Source: Paraburkholderia sprentiae WSM5005
Lineage (GTDB): Bacteria; Pseudomonadota; Gammaproteobacteria; Burkholderiales; Burkholderiaceae
Assembly (NCBI RefSeq): GCF_001865575.2
Contig: NZ_CP017561.2
Span: forward strand, 620,001-684,000
DNA length: 64,000 nucleotides
Reading direction: 5' to 3'
The notes below the pieces were generated by a model that had not been told where the DNA came from, made no database searches, and worked only from the letters and a program-made list of their open reading frames with translations. This document shows, piece by piece, positions 24,872 to 33,456 of the stretch; position 1 is the first letter of the stretch; the number at the start of each line of letters is the position of its first letter. The translations under genes were made by a program, and so were the position numbers.

Positions 24872-27636
24872 CTGCTCTTCCCCTTCTTGATTTCGGCCAG
24901 CCGCTGCGCGTACGCACGTGCGACCGCTCCGACCGAATAGTCGCGAACAATGCGATCGCGGCCCGCCTGCGCGATGCGTTCGCGCAGCGGGGTATCGTCT
25001 ATCACGCGCTGCAACTGCTCGGCCGCGAGCGCTACGTCCGGGTCGCACCAGTATTGGCCTTCGGGAAACAGGTAGTCGCCCGGGCGCAGCGGGACGAGAT
25101 CGCCATCCACGAGGAAGGCGGTCCCGGGTTCGCAGAAGTCGACGTTGCCGGAAAAGTTCGTGACGACGACAGGTTGGCCCAACACCATCGCTTCGGCAAT
25201 CACGCGTCCGAACCCTTCGCTGCGATGCAGTGAAATATAGGCGTCGCAGCAGGCCATGAAGTCGATCGAGTCCTGCCGGCTCAGGCGCTCCGAGACGATA
25301 TGGATACGGCTGTCGCCAGAGGCCATGTCACAGACGGCACGCCACACCGAATCGTCGTCGCGCACGTTCATCGCCTTGATGACGAGCCCCACGCCGGGCG
25401 AGCTGTCGCCGAACGCCTGCTTGAACGCCTGCACGCCGGCGAGCGGGTTTTTGCGGCTCAGCCACGAATTGCCGTCGAACATCAGGTAGAACAGAAACTC
25501 GTTCGACGGCAGGCCGAAGCGGGCCCGCTCGGGATTGAGCGGCGCGGGCACGTCGACCGCCATCGGCATGCGATAGACGGGCGTGTCGCCGAGCCGGCTG
25601 TAGACGCTCTGGACGAACCTGCTCTGCGCCCAGATCTCGTCGACCATTTGATGCACCTTGCCGAACGCGCCAGGCCAGTGGGGCAATTCCCACGGCCACG
25701 CGCCGATCTTGTGGGTGGGCGCGTCGATCAGTTTGCGGCCGCCTTCCAGCGCGAGACGCACCATTTCCGGAGCCGGCAGACAGAACAGGCTGATGCGGTA
25801 CTTCAACTCGTCGCTCAGCAGGTGATCGACCGACGAATCGAGCTTGGCGGGCCCAGCCATGGGTGCATTGATAAGCGTCACGGGCGTCGAGTTCATCTGC
25901 AGAACGCGCGCGGCCATGCGCGCATCTTCGCCGAGACCCAGTACCCCTTGCGGGAAGCCGACGACGTTCACACCGTAGTCGTATTCATGTTCGACATGCG
26001 CGTGGTAGCGAGGCGGTTCGGCCGATCTTGCCGGAACGGTGCTGACGGACCAGTCGACCTTCAGCGACTCGAGAAGGGGATACTCATGATCGCCGAACTC
26101 ATTCCACCAGCGTACGAGCTGCTCCCGGCCAGCCTCGGTGTCGATGTCGTACGCGGCTTGCAGGTCGGGGCGCTCGCTGGCGATCATGTCGAGGAACCGC
26201 GGCAGCAGCGACTCGCGCGGCACATCCTCGTCGTCCATGCGAGCGAGGGCTTGGTCGAGTCCGACGGCGGACCATTTGATCGCGTGGTATTCGTTGTGGC
26301 CGTCCCGGTCCCACCACGACAGGTAATTCAGGCGTGCGCCGAAGCGGTCCAGATCGAACGCGGCCTGCAGATCGGGCCGCTCGTTCCAGATCAGATTCAG
26401 GAAGCGCGGAATGAGCGGCAGCGCGCAATGCGCGCCCGGCTCCATGCCGAACAGCTCCTCGGGCATTGCCCCGGCGTCCCAGCGAATGACCGGGTATTGA
26501 CGCTGCCCGTGCTCGACCCACCACGACAGCGCGTTGAGACGGCCAATGAAACTGTCCAGCCCGCAGAACTTCCGCAAATCCGGCCGCTCGTCGAGGATCA
26601 GCCGAAGGAACCGCGGCACGGGCAGCCAATCGGGATGCGAGCCCCATTCCATCTGGAAAGCCTCCGGCATGCCCGGCGGTATCCACTTGATGATCCGGTA
26701 CTGGAATTGTCCGTGTTCGAGCCACCATGACAGCGCACTGAGCCTGCCGGTGAAGTTCGGTGGGCCAAAGGCGGCCTGCAGATCCGGCCGCTCCTGGATG
26801 AGTAGCGCGAGGAAATTGGGGATGCGCGGCGCTTCGTGGCTGGCGGATTCCGCCGGCTCGAGCATGACACCGCCGATCGGCGGTTGCGACCATTTGATCC
26901 GCGGATACTCGCGAAAGCCGTGCTGTTGCCACCAGTCGAGACAGGACAACCGGCCCGAAAACGAATTCAGGTCGAATGCACCGCGCAGGTCGGGCCGCTC
27001 GGCGGTGATCAGTGCAAGAAAGCGAGGCAGGGGCATGGCGACCGTACCCGACGCATCGATCGTTTCGAGCAGCTTGGGCCATGCGGCGGGCGCACTCCAC
27101 GTCAGTCTCGGGCAAGCTTGCTGGCCGTGCGCTTCCCACCAGTTCAGGCAATTCAGATAGCCGGTAAGCGTGCCGAGATCGAACGCTTTGGACAGGTCTT
27201 CCCGCGTATCGACGATCATCTTGACCAGCTTCGGCAGCTGCAGCCCGGCCTCTTCGAGCACCGTCTGCCGCGTGAGCATGGTCTCCGACAGATGCATCGC
27301 GTCGAGTACGCTTGGCGCGGTCGAGCCAAGCCAGAAGGTCACCGCGCGCGGATGCCGCTGGATCAGCGACTCGTTATCGAGCTGATACAGATACTGGAGG
27401 TCTTCCTGGCGAAGCACCCATTCGAAGTCGGGATACGTCTCGCGCGCGGTCATTTCCCACCAGAAGTAAAGCGTTATCCGGTCGTCCAGCGCTTTTGAAT
27501 TGAAACTCGCGAGATCGGCTCTGAACTTCATCAGAAAGTAGATCGCGCTCGGCAGACAGAAAAGCTCGTTCGGCGACGGGTGGCGGTACTCTGCCAGCCA
27601 CCCTGTTTTGTTTGTCCGGTTCAACTGATTACCCAA
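24868..27636 (-). CDS. Large glycosyltransferase with seven N-terminal WW-type repeats
   Basis: 922 residues. Residues 28-524 hold seven repeats of 46-47 residues spaced 64-106 residues apart, each built around a hydrophobic-PRFL-x-LI start, an ERPDLQAAF centre, GRL-x2-L-x-WW, then a HG-x3-YP-x-IKW end. From about 551 a GT4 domain begins (YGVNVVGFPQGVLGLGEDAR), with GAWPWELPHWP, a FDGNSWLSRKNPLAGVQAF core and LHRSEGFGRVIAEAMVLGQP as donor site. The repeats may bind glycan or partner enzymes; this is inference. The start overlaps the preceding GT2 stop by eight bases. Confidence 0.85.
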   Translation of the reverse strand: MGNQLNRTNKTGWLAEYRHPSPNELFCLPSAIYFLMKFRADLASFNSKALDDRITLYFWWEMTARETYPDFEWVLRQEDLQYLYQLDNESLIQRHPRAVTFWLGSTAPSVLDAMHLSETMLTRQTVLEEAGLQLPKLVKMIVDTREDLSKAFDLGTLTGYLNCLNWWEAHGQQACPRLTWSAPAAWPKLLETIDASGTVAMPLPRFLALITAERPDLRGAFDLNSFSGRLSCLDWWQQHGFREYPRIKWSQPPIGGVMLEPAESASHEAPRIPNFLALLIQERPDLQAAFGPPNFTGRLSALSWWLEHGQFQYRIIKWIPPGMPEAFQMEWGSHPDWLPVPRFLRLILDERPDLRKFCGLDSFIGRLNALSWWVEHGQRQYPVIRWDAGAMPEELFGMEPGAHCALPLIPRFLNLIWNERPDLQAAFDLDRFGARLNYLSWWDRDGHNEYHAIKWSAVGLDQALARMDDEDVPRESLLPRFLDMIASERPDLQAAYDIDTEAGREQLVRWWNEFGDHEYPLLESLKVDWSVSTVPARSAEPPRYHAHVEHEYDYGVNVVGFPQGVLGLGEDARMAARVLQMNSTPVTLINAPMAGPAKLDSSVDHLLSDELKYRISLFCLPAPEMVRLALEGGRKLIDAPTHKIGAWPWELPHWPGAFGKVHQMVDEIWAQSRFVQSVYSRLGDTPVYRMPMAVDVPAPLNPERARFGLPSNEFLFYLMFDGNSWLSRKNPLAGVQAFKQAFGDSSPGVGLVIKAMNVRDDDSVWRAVCDMASGDSRIHIVSERLSRQDSIDFMACCDAYISLHRSEGFGRVIAEAMVLGQPVVVTNFSGNVDFCEPGTAFLVDGDLVPLRPGDYLFPEGQYWCDPDVALAAEQLQRVIDDTPLRERIAQAGRDRIVRDYSVGAVARAYAQRLAEIKKGKSR
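26065..27555 (-). repeat. Seven-copy protein-level tandem repeat within the 922-residue glycosyltransferase
   Basis: Repeats fall at residues 28-73, 134-180, 204-249, 273-318, 340-386, 409-455 and 479-524. The first is the most divergent; copies three to six share ERPDL almost exactly. Conserved positions are two adjacent Trp, an Arg-Pro-Asp-Leu core and a terminal Trp. DNA-level identity is low, so the repeats are old or selected for variation. Confidence 0.85.
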
Positions 27637-29815
27637 GATGTGCGACCCTTGAAGGCCAGGCGAAAGAAAAGTCGTCCGCGTTTAGCGTCAGATTCGGCGA
27701 GTAGCAAGGGTCATTCAACAGGAGATCGCCCCAGCGTTGCCGCACCAGTTCCGATTCCTGACTGAAGCGGCTGATTTTCTCGGGCGTGTCTTCGGCACCG
27801 CGCGTGGCCGACTCGTGGTGATACAGCTCCGCATAAGGCGTGAACACGTTGCGATAGCCGGCCTTGCGCACGCGCAGGCAGAAATCGATGTCGTTGTAGG
27901 CGACGTGCAGATCCTCGTCGAGGCCGCCGACTTCCTTGTAGATCGACTGGCGGATCAGCAGACAGGCCGCCGTCACGGCGCTCATTGCATTGCGCAGACG
28001 CGCGCGCGCGAAATAGCCCGCCAGCGTGTTGGGGAAGTGCTTATGCGCGTGACTTGCGATGCCGCCCACGCCGAGCACGACACCGGCGTGCTGGATCGTA
28101 TCGTCGGGGTAAAGCAGCTTCGCGCCCACCGCGCCCACGTCCTTCTGCAAGCCCACTGAAACCATTTCTTCGAGCCAGTCGGCGTTGATCACTTCGATGT
28201 CGTTGTTCATCAGACAGACGAAGTCCGCCGTGCTTGCAAGCGCGACGCGATTGTTCAGCGCCGAGTAGTTGAACGGCGAGTCGTCGCGCACGACCTTGAT
28301 GCGCTCGTCGGTCTGCAGACGCGCGAACAGGTCGTGCGTTTCCTGCTTCACCGAACCGTTGTCGATAATCGTGATGCGGAAATTCGAATAGCTGGACTTC
28401 TTGCGCACCGATTCGACACATTGTTCGACCAGATCCGCGGAGTCGCGCGTCGGGACAATGATTTCGACCGAAGGCAGCGCGTCCGGCAGCGCATAGACGA
28501 CCTTGTTGAACGCGTGCGTGCCCGGCGCGTGGATCACATGCGCGTTGATCTGGTTGCGTGCGAGATGCTCGTCGATCGCTTTCATCGCCGCGATATGCGC
28601 GTACGGCTTGGCTTCATGGCCACTCGCCGTGCTTTCGGGAATGATGCGCCAGTGATAGAGCGGACGCGGCACGTGATAGATCGCGTTGGGTCCGGCCCGA
28701 TCGAGCACGCGCAGCGCGAGATCATAGTCCTGCGAGCCTTCGAAGCCGGTACGGAAACCGCCGATCTCCCTGATCACCGACGTGCGGTACACGCCGAAGT
28801 GCGAGATCATGTTCTGCCCGAGAAACAGGTCGTAGTTGAAGTCCGATTTGAAGTAAGGCTCCGATCGGGCGCCTTCCTCCGACACCTTGTCTTCGTCGCT
28901 ATAGATCAGTGCCGCGTCCGGATGCGCGTTGATCGTTTCGACCATGCAGTACAGCGCGAGCGGATGCAGTTCGTCGTCGTGGTCGAGCAAGCCGACGAAT
29001 TCGCCGCTCACCAGCTCGAGCGCCGTATTGCTCGATTCGCTGATGTGGCCGTTCGTCGTGCGATAGGCGACCTTGATCCGGTCCGGATAGCGGGCCACGT
29101 ATTCATCCAGCACGACTCTGACCTCAGGCTTCGTCGAGCAGTCGTCGGCGACGCAGATTTCCCAGTTCTCGTAGACCTGATCGATCACGGAGTCGAGGGC
29201 CTTGCGCAGCCATTTCTCCGGCGTGTTGTACGTCGGCATCAGAATGCTGAGCTTCGGCCGCAACGCGAACATTGTCGAGCGTTCGCGCAGTTGCGGATAG
29301 ATGGAAGCCGGCGGCTCGTGAACGTCGAGCCATTCCTGATAGGACTCGCCGACGATCGGCGCGGTCGGCAGCAACGGGCCGCCACGCCACGCCGCCATCC
29401 GACGTGCGCGCGCCAGCAACTCCGGCGAACATTCCGTCTCGTCGAGCAGTTCGATCTTCAGGTCGTATACGGAGAACGAGGCGGGCAGCGCGATCGGGTC
29501 GAACCGGACCGGTCCGGCAAGTTCCGGGAACGCGACGTCCTGTTCGACCTTGCCGTTAGCGTCGACGTGCAGGACGATCGCGCTGTGCTCGGACATGCCC
29601 GAACCCGCGTCGAGGTAAAGCATGCAGCTCGACGCGGCGCCCGCGTCGGTTTTGAGTTCGAACGAAACACGCGCCGCGCACCTCGATAGCGATTCCGAGC
29701 CCGTCAGTTCGAACTGCGGATCGTTGTTGGTCGCCCGCCACGCGAATTCAGGATTCGAGGAAGCCTCGACGTTGTTCAGAGGACGAAGTTCGAAGGTCTT
29801 GACGAGGTTCTTCAT
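27629..29815 (-). CDS. Two-domain GT2 glycosyltransferase
   Basis: 728 residues. Residues 1 to about 180 are a beta-rich N-terminal region. A first GT2 domain starts near 188 (PKLSILMPTYNTPEKWL) with CVADDCSTKPEV and GLLDHDDEL. A second begins near 448 (LPSVEIIVPTRDSADLVEQC) with ITIIDNGSVKQET and CLMNNDIEVI, and ends with YNDIDFCLRVRKAGY and a YHHES segment. Both domains keep their acidic metal motifs, so it may add two sugars or polymerise. The start overlaps the upstream stop (29812-29815). Confidence 0.88.
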   Translation of the reverse strand: MKNLVKTFELRPLNNVEASSNPEFAWRATNNDPQFELTGSESLSRCAARVSFELKTDAGAASSCMLYLDAGSGMSEHSAIVLHVDANGKVEQDVAFPELAGPVRFDPIALPASFSVYDLKIELLDETECSPELLARARRMAAWRGGPLLPTAPIVGESYQEWLDVHEPPASIYPQLRERSTMFALRPKLSILMPTYNTPEKWLRKALDSVIDQVYENWEICVADDCSTKPEVRVVLDEYVARYPDRIKVAYRTTNGHISESSNTALELVSGEFVGLLDHDDELHPLALYCMVETINAHPDAALIYSDEDKVSEEGARSEPYFKSDFNYDLFLGQNMISHFGVYRTSVIREIGGFRTGFEGSQDYDLALRVLDRAGPNAIYHVPRPLYHWRIIPESTASGHEAKPYAHIAAMKAIDEHLARNQINAHVIHAPGTHAFNKVVYALPDALPSVEIIVPTRDSADLVEQCVESVRKKSSYSNFRITIIDNGSVKQETHDLFARLQTDERIKVVRDDSPFNYSALNNRVALASTADFVCLMNNDIEVINADWLEEMVSVGLQKDVGAVGAKLLYPDDTIQHAGVVLGVGGIASHAHKHFPNTLAGYFARARLRNAMSAVTAACLLIRQSIYKEVGGLDEDLHVAYNDIDFCLRVRKAGYRNVFTPYAELYHHESATRGAEDTPEKISRFSQESELVRQRWGDLLLNDPCYSPNLTLNADDFSFAWPSRVAHLG

Positions 29816-30783
29816 TTTGTCAGCAGGGAATCGTAGAGGTCTTTCAAGGGCGACAGGACGGCCTGCCAGGTCAGATCTCGCGTCGGGGCCGCGGCGGCGC
29901 CGCGCGGTTGCGCGAGCGCCGCGCGGATCGATCCGGTGATGCTGTCGACGTCGAACGGATCCAGGTAGGCGACATGCTGCGCGAAATATTCTTCGGTAGA
30001 GCCAACTTTTGTCACCGCGATGCGCGCGCCGGCGGCGTGGGCTTCGAGCGCGGCGAGCCCGGGCGTTTCGAGCGTGCTCGGCAGCACGAACGCTTCGCAG
30101 GCCGCGTAGGCCGAGCGCAGCAGCGGCGAGTCGTGGGGCAGCGTGCCCGCGTAGACGACCTGCTGGCCGCCTTCCTCGAAGCACGCCTTCGCGTATTCGG
30201 GATTGCGCTGATGGCCGATCAGCACGAGCTTCAGTTCGGGGAACGACTTTATCGCCCGGATCAGCGCGAGCTGGTTCTTGCGCGGCTCGATGTTGCCGAC
30301 GTTCAGGATGAAGCGGCCCTCGATGCGGGATTCACGGCGGAACAGCTCCGGTGCGGCCGGCTCGTAAAAGCTCTGTTCGACGCCGTTCAACACGCTCGCG
30401 AATTTCTCGCGCGGCAGGTCGAAGATGCGCGCGAGCGTGTCGCACTCGATCTCGGAGTTTGCGATCACGCGGTCCGCGAGAGAAAACTGATGATGGATTT
30501 CGCCGATCGGGTACAGATGCTTTGTTTGCTCGGTCACCCACAGGCTCGACGACACGACGAGCGGCAAGCCGAGTTGCTTGACGAAGTTGCAGAAGTGCAC
30601 GGAGCCGCCGACGCACGAGAAGAAATGCACCACGTCGTGTTCAAGAAAACGCGGCTTCCACGGATCGAACAGCGTGACGTCCACGCCATGCGCGGGCAGG
30701 TGCTTGCGATACGCAAGCAACTGGATTTCTCCGCCGCCGGGGGTATGGAAAGCCATCGGGTAGGTGGCGAACAGCACTTTCAT
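29812..30783 (-). CDS. Glycosyltransferase family 4, first gene of the minus-strand cluster
   Basis: 323 residues from ATG 30783. N-terminal YPMAFHTPGGGEIQLLAYRK is the acceptor loop. SVLNGVEQSFYEP, ILNVGNIEPRKNQLALI, VYAGTLPHDSPLL and LPSTLETPGLAALEAHAAGA form a complete GT4 donor site. It heads the run of ten mostly overlapping minus-strand genes. The 630-base region upstream should contain the operon's promoter, although I could not assign one with confidence. Confidence 0.88.
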   Translation of the reverse strand: MKVLFATYPMAFHTPGGGEIQLLAYRKHLPAHGVDVTLFDPWKPRFLEHDVVHFFSCVGGSVHFCNFVKQLGLPLVVSSSLWVTEQTKHLYPIGEIHHQFSLADRVIANSEIECDTLARIFDLPREKFASVLNGVEQSFYEPAAPELFRRESRIEGRFILNVGNIEPRKNQLALIRAIKSFPELKLVLIGHQRNPEYAKACFEEGGQQVVYAGTLPHDSPLLRSAYAACEAFVLPSTLETPGLAALEAHAAGARIAVTKVGSTEEYFAQHVAYLDPFDVDSITGSIRAALAQPRGAAAAPTRDLTWQAVLSPLKDLYDSLLTK

Positions 30784-31413
30784 AGATGGGACTCTAATCT
30801 CAAAGAGTTCTTTTCTTCGGACCAGCGCGTCGTGGCACGCCGCGGCGCATGACGCGCTGGCTAGCGGCGAGACCGGCGGGTTGCGGGGCATTCACCTGGA
30901 TGCGCGCCGCGCGCTTGCGCGGCTTTCAGGCGCTGGCTTGCCGGCGCGCGGGACGGGGCCCGCTGGCGTGGCCGGCGAGCAGGCCTGAGTGTGCTGTTGT
31001 CGAGCACGTCGGATCGATACCACGAATTCCACATGCGCGAATATGTTTGAGTTGTTACGAAGTGTACGAACGACGCGCCAGCAGGCACCGGTCCGTTTTA
31101 TTATCACGGCCCGACGCTGGTGCCGCGTGTTGGGCCTGCGGCATGGTCGCGGCAGCGCAGACATTCTAGCGTCCGGGCGGCGAGATGCCATCCCTGACGA
31201 CCGACAGTCCGCGACGGTGTCGCCCGAATACAATACGTTCCCAGCCAGACTTCCTGAGAAAGCACCGCCGATGCCAGATTGTATCGTGTCCGATCCACGT
31301 TTCCCGCCGTTTGCGGCCGCTGCGAGTCCTGCCGGCGACCGTCCGTTCGCGTGGGTCGCGCGGCATGGCGTGGGCGAAATCGTGCGCCGCGAAGTGTGTG
31401 AGGGAGCATCGCG
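30784..31413. other. Divergent intergenic region between the glycosyltransferase cluster and the WbpV/WbpL/WbpM-like trio
   Basis: 630 bases that must hold promoters for both directions. A plus-strand TACAAT at 31229-31234 is a good -10 match but lacks a clear -35. A short open frame from ATG 31271 to the TGA at 31417 (48 codons, ending at the next gene's ATGA) has no recognisable product and I do not call it. No strong terminator is visible. Confidence 0.45.
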
Positions 31414-32373
31414 ATGAGTCTGCAGATCCTCGTCACCGGCGCCAACGGCTTCGTCGGCCAGGCGGTATCGCGCGCATTGCTGCGGCGCGGCGATCGCGTG
31501 ATCGGCGCGGTGCGCCGGCCGCAGACGGCCGCCGAGGGCGTGCGCGAATGGCTGCTCGATACGGAAGACTTCGCGGGCATCGACCAGCGCTGGCCGGTCA
31601 CGCTCAGTTGCGATGCGGTCATCCATCTGGCGTCGCGCGTGCACGTGATGCGGGAGACCCTGACCGAGCCGCTCGCCGCCTATCGCGCGACCAACGTCGA
31701 GGGCAGCTTGCGCGTCGCCGCCGCGGCGCGGCGCGCGGGCGCGAGGCGCTTCGTGTTCGTCAGCAGCATCAAGGCAATGGGCGAGGCGAGCACCGGCCAG
31801 CCGATCGCCGAAATAGATCGGCCCGCGCCATCCGATGCGTATGGCATTTCGAAACTCGAAGCCGAACGCGCGCTGTTCGACTACGGCCGCTCGGCGGGTC
31901 TCGACGTCGTCGTCGTACGGCCGCCGCTGGTCTACGGGCCGGGTGTGCGCGCCAACTTCCTGCAGCTGATGAACGCGGTCGCGAAGGGTATTCCGTTACC
32001 GCTCGGCGCGGTCAACGCGCGCCGCAGCCTGGTGTTCGTCGACAACCTCGCGGACGCGCTCGTGCATTGCGCGACCGATCCGCGCGCGGCCGGCGAGACT
32101 TTCCACGTGACCGACGGCCGCGACCTCAGCGTGCCCGAACTCGTGCGGCTGCTCGCCACCCAGTTGCACGTGCCCGCGCGGCTCGTGCCGATGCCCGCCA
32201 GCGTGCTGCGGCTCGCGGGTCGCCTGACCGGCCGCTCCGCGCAGATCGACAGGCTGATCGGCGAATTGCGCGTCGACAGTTCGCATATTCGCGAATGTCT
32301 GAACTGGTCTCCGCCGCACACGGTCGAGCATGGAATGCTCGAAACCGTGGCGTGGTATCGCGCCACGCATTGA
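31414..32373 (+). CDS. NAD-dependent epimerase/dehydratase, WbpV-like 4-reductase
   Basis: 319 residues, extended SDR. ILVTGANGFVGQAV is the NAD(P) loop, FVSSIKAMGE supplies the catalytic Ser region and DAYGISKLEAE gives Tyr-x3-Lys. VVRPPLVYGPGVRANF and SLVFVDNLADAL follow. Together with the WbpL- and WbpM-like genes downstream this matches the Pseudomonas wbpV-wbpL-wbpM and Burkholderia wbiG-wbiH-wbiI order. The likely reaction is reduction of the WbpM product to UDP-QuiNAc or a related 6-deoxy-aminosugar. Confidence 0.85.
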   Translation: MSLQILVTGANGFVGQAVSRALLRRGDRVIGAVRRPQTAAEGVREWLLDTEDFAGIDQRWPVTLSCDAVIHLASRVHVMRETLTEPLAAYRATNVEGSLRVAAAARRAGARRFVFVSSIKAMGEASTGQPIAEIDRPAPSDAYGISKLEAERALFDYGRSAGLDVVVVRPPLVYGPGVRANFLQLMNAVAKGIPLPLGAVNARRSLVFVDNLADALVHCATDPRAAGETFHVTDGRDLSVPELVRLLATQLHVPARLVPMPASVLRLAGRLTGRSAQIDRLIGELRVDSSHIRECLNWSPPHTVEHGMLETVAWYRATH

Positions 32374-32422
32374 TCAAGTCTCGAATCCGCCTTGACGCCG
32401 ACCTGAAGCGCTTACCCCATCG

Positions 32423-33445
32423 ATGCCGCTCGCCGCACACTCCGCCTCTTCCATCGTCTCTCTCTTGTCATGGGGCGTCGCCGCGCTCGCCGCCTGCGCG
32501 GCGATCCTGTGGACGCTGCTGCGCACCGGCCTCGCGTGGCGGCTCGCGACCGATGTCCCCAACGACCGCTCGCTGCACACCCGCCCGACGCCACGCGTCG
32601 GCGGCTGGGGCATCGTGCCGGTCGCGGTGCTGCTGATCGCGCTCGCGGCGCCGTCGCTGTGGCTGCCCGCGCTCGCCGCGGCGCTGCTCGCGGCGCTGTC
32701 GCAGATCGACGATCGACGCGGCCTGCCCGCGCGCGTGCGCTTCGGCGCGCACGCGGCGGCGGTGGCGGCGCTGATCGCCGTCTATCCGGCCGACGTGCCG
32801 TGGTGGGCGCTCGCGTGCATGGCGGTGCTACTCGTGTGGCTCGTCAATCTTTACAACTTCATGGACGGCTCGGACGGCCTCGCGGGCGGCATGGCGTTGT
32901 TCGGCTTCGGCGGCTATGCAGTGGCGGCCTCGCTGTCATCGCATGCGGACCCGGCGCTCGCGACGGCGAGCCTGATCGTCGCGGGCGCGGCGGCGGGCTT
33001 TCTGCTGTTCAACTTTCATCCGGCGCGCATCTTTCTCGGTGACGCCGGCTCGATCCCTTTGGGCTTTCTGGCGGGCGCGCTCGGCTATTGGGGCTGGCGC
33101 GGGGGCGCGTGGCCGGTATGGTTTCCGGCGCTGTGCTTCGCGCCGTTCATCGGCGATGCGTCGGTCACGCTTCTTAAGCGCCTGTTGCGCGGTGAAAAGT
33201 TTTGGCAGGCGCATCGTGAACACTACTATCAAAGACTGGTGCAGTCGGGTTTGGGGCACGCATCGACCGCGTGGATTTGGTATTTGTTCATGGCGGCGGG
33301 CATAATGCTTGCTAATTGGGCGCTGCAATTCGCTCTTCTGTATCAATGGCTGATTGTCGTCGCATGGGCTGCCGTGCTGGTCATCGCAGGGCTGTGTATT
33401 GATTGCCGCTGGCGGCGCCATGTGTCCCGTTCCGGGCCAATCTGA
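32423..33445 (+). CDS. Polyprenyl-phosphate N-acetylhexosamine-1-phosphate transferase, WbpL/WecA family
   Basis: 340 residues, eleven or so membrane helices. Key motifs: RSLHTRPTPRVGGWG near residue 50, the Mg-binding LVNLYNFMDGSDGLAGG with the paired Asp, and NFHPARIFLGDAGSIPLGF. HREHYYQRLVQ is the C-terminal cytoplasmic His motif. It starts O-unit assembly by moving a sugar-1-phosphate onto undecaprenyl phosphate. The adjacent WbpV- and WbpM-like genes point to QuiNAc- or FucNAc-1-phosphate as donor sugar. It ends 11 bases before the WbpM-like start. Confidence 0.9.
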   Translation: MPLAAHSASSIVSLLSWGVAALAACAAILWTLLRTGLAWRLATDVPNDRSLHTRPTPRVGGWGIVPVAVLLIALAAPSLWLPALAAALLAALSQIDDRRGLPARVRFGAHAAAVAALIAVYPADVPWWALACMAVLLVWLVNLYNFMDGSDGLAGGMALFGFGGYAVAASLSSHADPALATASLIVAGAAAGFLLFNFHPARIFLGDAGSIPLGFLAGALGYWGWRGGAWPVWFPALCFAPFIGDASVTLLKRLLRGEKFWQAHREHYYQRLVQSGLGHASTAWIWYLFMAAGIMLANWALQFALLYQWLIVVAWAAVLVIAGLCIDCRWRRHVSRSGPI

Positions 33446-33456
33446 GGTTCTGCGCA

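Noticed and set aside
25300..26730. Plus-strand frame of 476 codons inside the repeat glycosyltransferase
   Set aside because: Shadow of the repeat region; regularity comes from the antisense repeats.
26065..27555. Possible CRISPR or DNA-level repeat array
   Set aside because: Repeats are at protein level, spaced by variable lengths within an open reading frame; no short palindromic direct repeats.
28334..29689. Plus-strand frame of 451 codons opposite the two-domain GT2
   Set aside because: No domain, antisense composition.
31271..31417. 48-codon frame ending in ATGA at the WbpV-like start
   Set aside because: The overlap is suggestive, but there is no ribosome-binding site, no recognisable sequence and no repeat elsewhere in the window.
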